From the NCBI RefSeq assembly GCF_003014485.1, contig NZ_PYGA01000011.1, positions 124,001 through 188,000 on the forward strand: 64,000 nt of DNA. Reading direction: 5' to 3'. This document shows, piece after piece, positions 59,457 to 64,000 of this stretch (its first letter is position 1; every line of letters starts with the position of its first letter). Position numbers and translations under genes: made by a program. Under the pieces are notes generated by a model. It had not been told where the DNA came from and ran no database searches. It worked only from the letters and a program-made list of their open reading frames with translations. Source of the stretch: Murinocardiopsis flavida (GTDB lineage: Bacteria > Actinomycetota > Actinomycetes > Streptosporangiales > Streptosporangiaceae).

Positions 59457-60830
59457 CTAGTCGTTTTCGCCGCCGGCGGCACCCCTGTGCCCGCCGTCAC
59501 GCCCGGCGGCGGACCTCCCGTGCCCGTTGCCACGCCCGGAGCCCGCGTCCCACTGTCCACCATCACGCTCGGCGGGCCTCCCGGATCCGTTCCCGCCGTC
59601 CCCCGCCCGTCCGCCAGACCCCTCGACGCTCTCCCGCAGCACCTCGCAGGTGTAGCGGGTCTCGTCCATGAGCCGGGTCGCGTCGACGATGAGGACCCCG
59701 TAGGTGCGCGTGTGGCCATCGCCGCCGGGCACGGACCCGTCCTCGGTCAGCCGGTCCAGGGAGGAGCCCGCCTCCCGGACCCGATCGTCGAGTTCCGCGG
59801 TCTGCTCGCCGAGCCGGTCGGCGTCGATCGCGCTCAGCAGCCGCACGGTGTCGCCGATGGCGGCGAGCAGGTCGCCGTAGCGGCGGAGGAAGCCGCCGTC
59901 ACCGGACCCGGCCCGCTCGGCGAACTCCGCCCGCTGCTGGGCCAGTGTGCGCGTGACGGATTCGAGCTGGGCCGACATCCGCGCCAGCGCGTCGACCACG
60001 GCCTCGTACCCGCTGAACGTCGGGCGGGTCCGGCCGCGGCTCAGCAGCTGGCGCGGGTTGTAGTAGACGCTCTCCGACGCGGTCTCGACGGAGCTGCGCG
60101 CCCGCGCCACCAGTGGACCCATGCGGGTCGCCCGGTAGTGCCACTGGTCCGTGCGCTCCTCCTCCAGTTCGCTGCCGCGGAGCGCGCCTGCCATGTCGCC
60201 GAGGAGGTCGCACAGCGAGTGCGCCAGCGACCGCACCCCGTACTCCGCGCTGCGGTACCGCATGGGCGGGAAGAGCAGCAGGTTCACCAGGACGCCGATC
60301 GCGCAGCCCACCAGGACGAGGACGACGATCTGGCCCAGCGCCGCGAGCCGGTCGACCGTTGTCGTGGTGGTGATGAACGTGGAGAAGGCGAAGAACGCCG
60401 CGGTGGCGACCTGCGAGCCCTGCGCGCCCAGCCGCCGCCACCGCGCGAGCGTCAGCGCGGCCAGGGCGACCATGGCGAAGGTCAGCAGGTCCGGTCCTGC
60501 CATGAAGCCGAGGACGGCCTGGAGTCCCACCCCGACGGCGACGGCGAGGACGTAGCGCAGCGACTGCACGACCGACTGGTAGACGGTCACCTGCACCATG
60601 AGCACCGCGGAGAACGGCGCGAACGCCGGCGACTGCGCCTGGATCAGGGTGTCGGCCACGAACCACGCGATGGTCGCGGCCACGGCGCTCTTGAGGACGA
60701 GCAGCAGCGTGTGGCGCTCGTGCCCGTCGGAGCCGCGCGCCCGCACCAGCCACTGCCCGACGCGCGCCCACCATCCGGTGTCAGCGGGGGCGGAGCGGTC
60801 CGCCCCCCGTTCCGCCGTGTTCCGCCCCAT
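59457..60830 (-). CDS. FUSC/aromatic acid exporter family membrane protein
   Basis: A 457-residue inner-membrane protein of the FUSC/ArAE group: six N-terminal helices (LLLVLKSAVAATIAWFVADT, then AVLMVQVTVYQSVVQS and others), followed by a helical cytoplasmic domain (about residues 190-400). Possible exporter of aromatic acids; the substrate is unknown. The last 50 residues are a Gly/Arg-rich tail. AGAGGTGA lies directly before the ATG. Confidence 0.85.
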   Translation of the reverse strand: MGRNTAERGADRSAPADTGWWARVGQWLVRARGSDGHERHTLLLVLKSAVAATIAWFVADTLIQAQSPAFAPFSAVLMVQVTVYQSVVQSLRYVLAVAVGVGLQAVLGFMAGPDLLTFAMVALAALTLARWRRLGAQGSQVATAAFFAFSTFITTTTTVDRLAALGQIVVLVLVGCAIGVLVNLLLFPPMRYRSAEYGVRSLAHSLCDLLGDMAGALRGSELEEERTDQWHYRATRMGPLVARARSSVETASESVYYNPRQLLSRGRTRPTFSGYEAVVDALARMSAQLESVTRTLAQQRAEFAERAGSGDGGFLRRYGDLLAAIGDTVRLLSAIDADRLGEQTAELDDRVREAGSSLDRLTEDGSVPGGDGHTRTYGVLIVDATRLMDETRYTCEVLRESVEGSGGRAGDGGNGSGRPAERDGGQWDAGSGRGNGHGRSAAGRDGGHRGAAGGEND

Positions 60831-60906
60831 TCACCTCTCCGCCCGACGCCCGCACCTCCCGTACCGGTGTCCACTAACCCGAACGGCGGCGGTCATGCGC
60901 CGGGCG

Positions 60907-61761
60907 TCACACGCGCGGCCAGCGGGCCTCGCAGAAGCAGTACACGCCGTACACCGCGACACCGGCCGCGACGAAGGTCAGCAGCCACGGGCCGTAGGGC
61001 GCGTCGGCGACGGCGCGCAGGGTGCCGTCGAGGCCCTGGGCCTTCTCGGGGTCGAAGGTGACGGCGGCGTAGCCGATGAGGCCGCCCGCCACCATCACGA
61101 CGACGCCCTTGGTCACGTGGCCGACCTGGCCGAGGCGGGTGACGGCCGTGCGGACGCCCCGGGAGGTGCCGCCCAGCGCGATCTCCTTGAGGAACTGCTT
61201 GCTGGCGCCCTTGTAGCAGAAGTAGCCGCCCGCACCGATGAAGCCGAGGGCGACGGCGCCGACGAGCAGTTGGCCCGCGGGGAGCTTCATGGCCTGGGCC
61301 GTCAGGGACGCGGACTGCTGGTCCTGGGAGGTCGTGCCGCCGCCCAGCAGGAACGTGGCGATCGTGGTGCACAGGGCCGCGTAGACGACGGCGCGGCCGG
61401 CGCAGCCCAGCCGCTCGGCCGCCGTGCGGGCGTTGGCGCGGCGGCCGAGGACGGCTATGAGCGCCTGCCAGAGCGCGAGTCCGGCCAGCCCCACGGCGCA
61501 GGCGGCGAGGACCGCCGTGCCCATCGGGTTCTGCGCGACCATTTGCAGCGCTCCGGCATTGTCGGCGTTGCGGCCGCCGCTGTCCCCGTAGGCCACTTGG
61601 AGGGCGATGAATCCGATCAGCAGGAAGAAGAGGCCCTTTGCCGCGAGCCCGGCCCGTGCGGCGGTGACCAGCCAGGTGCTTCCCGCGGCGTCGTGTCCGG
61701 CGTTGCTCGCCTTGGCGCGGGGTGTGAGTCCTTTCCACGATCTGCTCTTGCGCGCGTTCAT
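60907..61761 (-). CDS. DUF1206 membrane protein
   Basis: A 284-residue protein with three internal repeats, each of two helices with an RxG-type turn (ARAGLAAKGLFFLLIGFIAL; GCAGRAVVYAALCTTIATFL; LGQVGHVTKGVVVMVAGGLI), the DUF1206 hallmark. Function unknown. Start taken at ATG 61761; the site upstream is weak, and an extension to 61788 is possible. Confidence 0.88.
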   Translation of the reverse strand: MNARKSRSWKGLTPRAKASNAGHDAAGSTWLVTAARAGLAAKGLFFLLIGFIALQVAYGDSGGRNADNAGALQMVAQNPMGTAVLAACAVGLAGLALWQALIAVLGRRANARTAAERLGCAGRAVVYAALCTTIATFLLGGGTTSQDQQSASLTAQAMKLPAGQLLVGAVALGFIGAGGYFCYKGASKQFLKEIALGGTSRGVRTAVTRLGQVGHVTKGVVVMVAGGLIGYAAVTFDPEKAQGLDGTLRAVADAPYGPWLLTFVAAGVAVYGVYCFCEARWPRV

Positions 61762-62046
61762 GACCGTCGGTTGCCCCCGGCTTCCCAAGGCAAACCGGAA
61801 GCCATGGTGGTGTCACCGGAGTGCACACGGCCGACACGGGCTGCCGCTCGCGGTACCCCGGTCTGGCGGGAGAGCTTCAGCGTGGTGCTTCGTGCCGCCG
61901 GGTGCTTCGCAGCCGCGACGGCAGCCACCCCCCGCTGCCGCCCACGCCCACCGAACGCACCCACCTCTCACACGCCGTTCGTGCCCCGCGTGGTCGCCCG
62001 CATGCGGGAAATGCGCGGTCCGGCTGCCGCCCGGGGCGGGCGGGGT
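61762..62046. other. Intergenic region downstream of the DUF418 gene
   Basis: 285 bp. A stretch at about 61885-61930 (CGCAGCCGCGACGGCAGCC) faintly resembles element R1 in minus orientation. No gene or strong hairpin seen. Confidence 0.4.
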
Positions 62047-63288
62047 TCAGGGTGGGATCGGGCCGGGGGTCCGGGGGGCCACTCGGTCGGCGAGGGCGGC
62101 GGACAGCGAGGACAGCCCGCGTTCCAGCGGCCCGGTACCGAGCAGCGGGCGCCAGCACGAGGCGAACACCAGCGCCCCCAGGATGAACAACTCCAGGCGG
62201 TAGGGCGCGACGTCGTCGGGCTGGGTGCCGAGGAGCGCGAGCACGACGATGTGCCCGGCGTAGACCGTGAGGGCCATGGAGCCCGCCGCCGCCAGCGGGT
62301 ACAGGGCGACCCGCAACCGGTCGGCGAGCGCGAGGCAGCACGCGAGGGTAAGGAGCCCCGTGCCGGTGGCGCCGAGGATCTCCAGCGTCGTCCCGCTGTG
62401 CGGCGTGGCGACGAGCAGCCACCACACGGAGTCGACGGGGACGGTCCCGTGCAGGTCGCCCGCCCATTCGGCGACGGCGTCGCGGTAGACCCCGCGCACC
62501 TCCGGCGGGGTCCGGGCGTAGTCCATGGCGGGCGCCTCGGGCCAGGCGGCCAGCCCGAGGCGGCCCATTCCGTCGAAGCCGTCCATGACCAGCCGGGACC
62601 CGCCGTAGCCCAGGAGGGCCAGTGCGGCGCCGGTTCCGGCGAGGCCGAGCCGCACCCGGACGGCGCGCAGGTCGAGGCGGCCCACTGCCATGCCGGCGGC
62701 GACGAACGCCATGAAGGTCGCCGCCGGGTAATAGCCGGTGAGGAAGAAGTCGCCGAGGCCGCCGATCGAGCCCTCGGGCAGGCCGGGGTCGCCCATGAGC
62801 GAGCGGAGCACGAACGACACCTGCGGTCCGACCAGGGCGATCGCCGCGGCGACGGCGGTGAGCGCCGGTGCGCGCAGGAGCAGCAGCGGCAGGGCGAGCA
62901 CGAAGTAGCCGCCGTAGTAGCTCAGGATGACGGCGACCGGCGTGCCCATCAGGTCGAGCAGGAACCCGAGCAGGGCGAGGACCACCGCGCGCACCAGGAC
63001 CCGGACGGCGACGTGCCGCAGGGGGGTTCCGCGCAACGGTGTCGCGCCGCCGGAGATCAGTGCCAGGGACACGCCTGCGAGGAGGGCGAACAGGGCTGAG
63101 GAGCGGCCGCTGGCGAGTTCGTAGGCGAGTTCGGCGGCGTCGCCGTCGAGGAGGCCGATGGTTCCCGCCCCGAGGTGCGCGGCGAACATCCCGGCGACGG
63201 CGAGCATCCGGGCGACGTCGACACCGACGATCCGGCCAGGGGAGAAGACCGGGGTGCGTGCGGCACCGGCCGGCAGGGTTCGAGACAC
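62047..63288 (-). CDS. DUF418-type multi-helix membrane protein
   Basis: A 413-residue protein with about ten helices. The N-terminal VGVDVARMLAVAGMFAAHLG and the C-terminal DUF418 block (GSMALTVYAGHIVVLALL and ALVFASCWRPLLGTGPLE) are typical of acyltransferase-3-like/DUF418 membrane proteins. Activity unknown. GTG start with GGGT close upstream. It follows the TetR gene at 63381 in the same direction (92 bp). Confidence 0.85.
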   Translation of the reverse strand: MSRTLPAGAARTPVFSPGRIVGVDVARMLAVAGMFAAHLGAGTIGLLDGDAAELAYELASGRSSALFALLAGVSLALISGGATPLRGTPLRHVAVRVLVRAVVLALLGFLLDLMGTPVAVILSYYGGYFVLALPLLLLRAPALTAVAAAIALVGPQVSFVLRSLMGDPGLPEGSIGGLGDFFLTGYYPAATFMAFVAAGMAVGRLDLRAVRVRLGLAGTGAALALLGYGGSRLVMDGFDGMGRLGLAAWPEAPAMDYARTPPEVRGVYRDAVAEWAGDLHGTVPVDSVWWLLVATPHSGTTLEILGATGTGLLTLACCLALADRLRVALYPLAAAGSMALTVYAGHIVVLALLGTQPDDVAPYRLELFILGALVFASCWRPLLGTGPLERGLSSLSAALADRVAPRTPGPIPP

Positions 63289-63348
63289 GTACCCAGGTTA
63301 GGGTGCCGTGCCCCATTCGTCCCATCCGCGCCCGGCCGCAGTGCGGTC

Positions 63349-63378
63349 GCGCACCCCCGCCGCAGCGGGGGCGTGCGC
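63349..63378 (-). terminator. Hairpin immediately after the TetR stop
   Basis: GCGCACCCCCGC (63349-63360), loop CGCA, GCGGGGGCGTGCGC (63365-63378), with a two-base bulge. Likely separates tetR from the DUF418 gene. Confidence 0.55.
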
Positions 63379-63380
63379 CG

Positions 63381-63968
63381 TCAGTCGGCGCGGAGGGCGT
63401 GCAGCAGCCGGGTGAGCGCCCGGTCGGTGGCGTCGAGGGCGCCGGGGTCGTCGGACTGGGCGATCCACAGTGCGGCCTCGTTCATCGCGCCGGACAGCAG
63501 GCGGACCAGCGGCGCGACCGGCTGGTCGGGGATCGAGCCGTCCTCGACCAGCGCCGCGAGGGCCTCTTCGAGGTGGCGGGCCGACGCCGCCTCGTCCATC
63601 GCGCGCCATTCGTTCCAGCCGAGGACGGCGGGGGCGTCGATGAGCATGATGCGCCGGGCGGAGCGGCCGGAACTGGCCGTGAGGAACGCGCGGCATCCGG
63701 CGGTGAGCTGGGTCCAGGTGTCGGGTTCGGCGTCGGCCGCCGCGGCGACCTGGTCGGCGACGTCGGACTGCACCCTGCGCAGCACCGCGCGGAACAGCTC
63801 CTCTTTGCTGCCGAAGTGGTGGTAGAGGGCGCCCTTCGTGACGCCCGCCGAGCGGACGATCTCGGCGAGGCCGACCGCGGCATAGCCCCGTTCGGCGAAG
63901 AGCCGGGTGCCCTCGTCGACGAGGGCGCGCATGGTCGCTTCGCGCTGCTGGGCCTTTGTCCGCGGCAC
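63381..63968 (-). CDS. TetR-family regulator
   Basis: A 195-residue TetR protein: HTH MRALVDEGTRLFAERGYAAVGLAEIVRSAGVTKGALYHHFGSKEEL and a helical ligand domain (TetR_C_33-like). GTG start with GGAGG 5 bp upstream. Its target may be the DUF418 gene downstream or a gene beyond the window edge, 32 bp away. Confidence 0.9.
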   Translation of the reverse strand: MPRTKAQQREATMRALVDEGTRLFAERGYAAVGLAEIVRSAGVTKGALYHHFGSKEELFRAVLRRVQSDVADQVAAAADAEPDTWTQLTAGCRAFLTASSGRSARRIMLIDAPAVLGWNEWRAMDEAASARHLEEALAALVEDGSIPDQPVAPLVRLLSGAMNEAALWIAQSDDPGALDATDRALTRLLHALRAD

Positions 63969-64000
63969 GGTGTCCTCCTCGGTGTCCCCGCACACATTGA

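Noticed and set aside
61885-61930. Fifth copy of element R1
   Set aside because: Only short stretches around CGCAGCCGCGACGGCAGCC match; too weak to call without alignment.

Overview
The window is chromosomal DNA of a high-GC actinomycete. The sequence shows strongly G/C-biased third positions, GTG and TTG starts, four-base ATGA/GTGA gene overlaps, lipoprotein boxes and the typical actinobacterial regulator families (TetR, Lrp, NarL two-component, SorC). A filamentous actinomycete, possibly a Nocardiopsis relative, is my inference from gene content and was not checked. I saw no rRNA, tRNA, CRISPR array, transposase or phage gene.

Layout. 238-3551 (minus): acyl-CoA carboxylase beta subunit and an AtuA/DUF1446 partner, with a 20-bp palindrome upstream. 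3693-5328: a PIN protein and a fused XRE-ImmA/IrrE protein, a toxin-antitoxin-like pair. 5405-6623: an Lrp regulator and a small PH-like protein. 7024-10507: a 2-oxo acid dehydrogenase operon (E1 alpha, E1 beta, a free lipoyl domain, an alpha/beta hydrolase). 11036-17253: a nucleoside ABC importer (BMP lipoprotein, ATPase, two permeases) with cytidine deaminase, preceded by a leader that can form three hairpins. 17321-18664: a small membrane protein and two damaged genes. 18741-20620: thymidine phosphorylase and a glyoxalase-fold protein. 20636-27634: a membrane-anchored serine hydrolase, a bacterial PARG, a DUF222-HNH protein, and a TetR/MFS drug-efflux pair. 27648-30091: phosphosugar mutase and purine nucleoside phosphorylase. 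30983-36170: signal peptidase I, an ABC-2 exporter and a divergent NarL-type two-component pair. 36315-41021: Lrp/DUF2000, a frameshifted membrane protein, a GNAT, a phosphotriesterase-like amidohydrolase and a HAD phosphatase. 41760-52684 (minus): one nine-gene catabolic operon (sugar-binding lipoprotein, zinc dehydrogenase, FGGY kinase, SorC regulator, ABC ATPase, permease, DeoC, two ALDH-fold proteins). 53069-63968: an unknown protein, a 1.5-kb repeat island, a HAD phosphatase, an orphan PTS EIIA, a divergent MFS/TetR pair, an FUSC protein, DUF1206, DUF418 and a TetR.

Theme. Many genes fit one logic: take up nucleosides, deaminate (cdd), phosphorolyse (deoA, PNP), isomerise pentose-1-phosphate (mutase), split deoxyribose-5-phosphate (deoC) and oxidise the acetaldehyde (ALDH). 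They lie in three separate blocks in this window.

The gaps between blocks are unusually rich in short tandem repeats, in 15-bp and about 58-bp periods, and in a roughly 45-bp dispersed element present as two inverted pairs. Several genes carry 15-bp repeat expansions at their ends.
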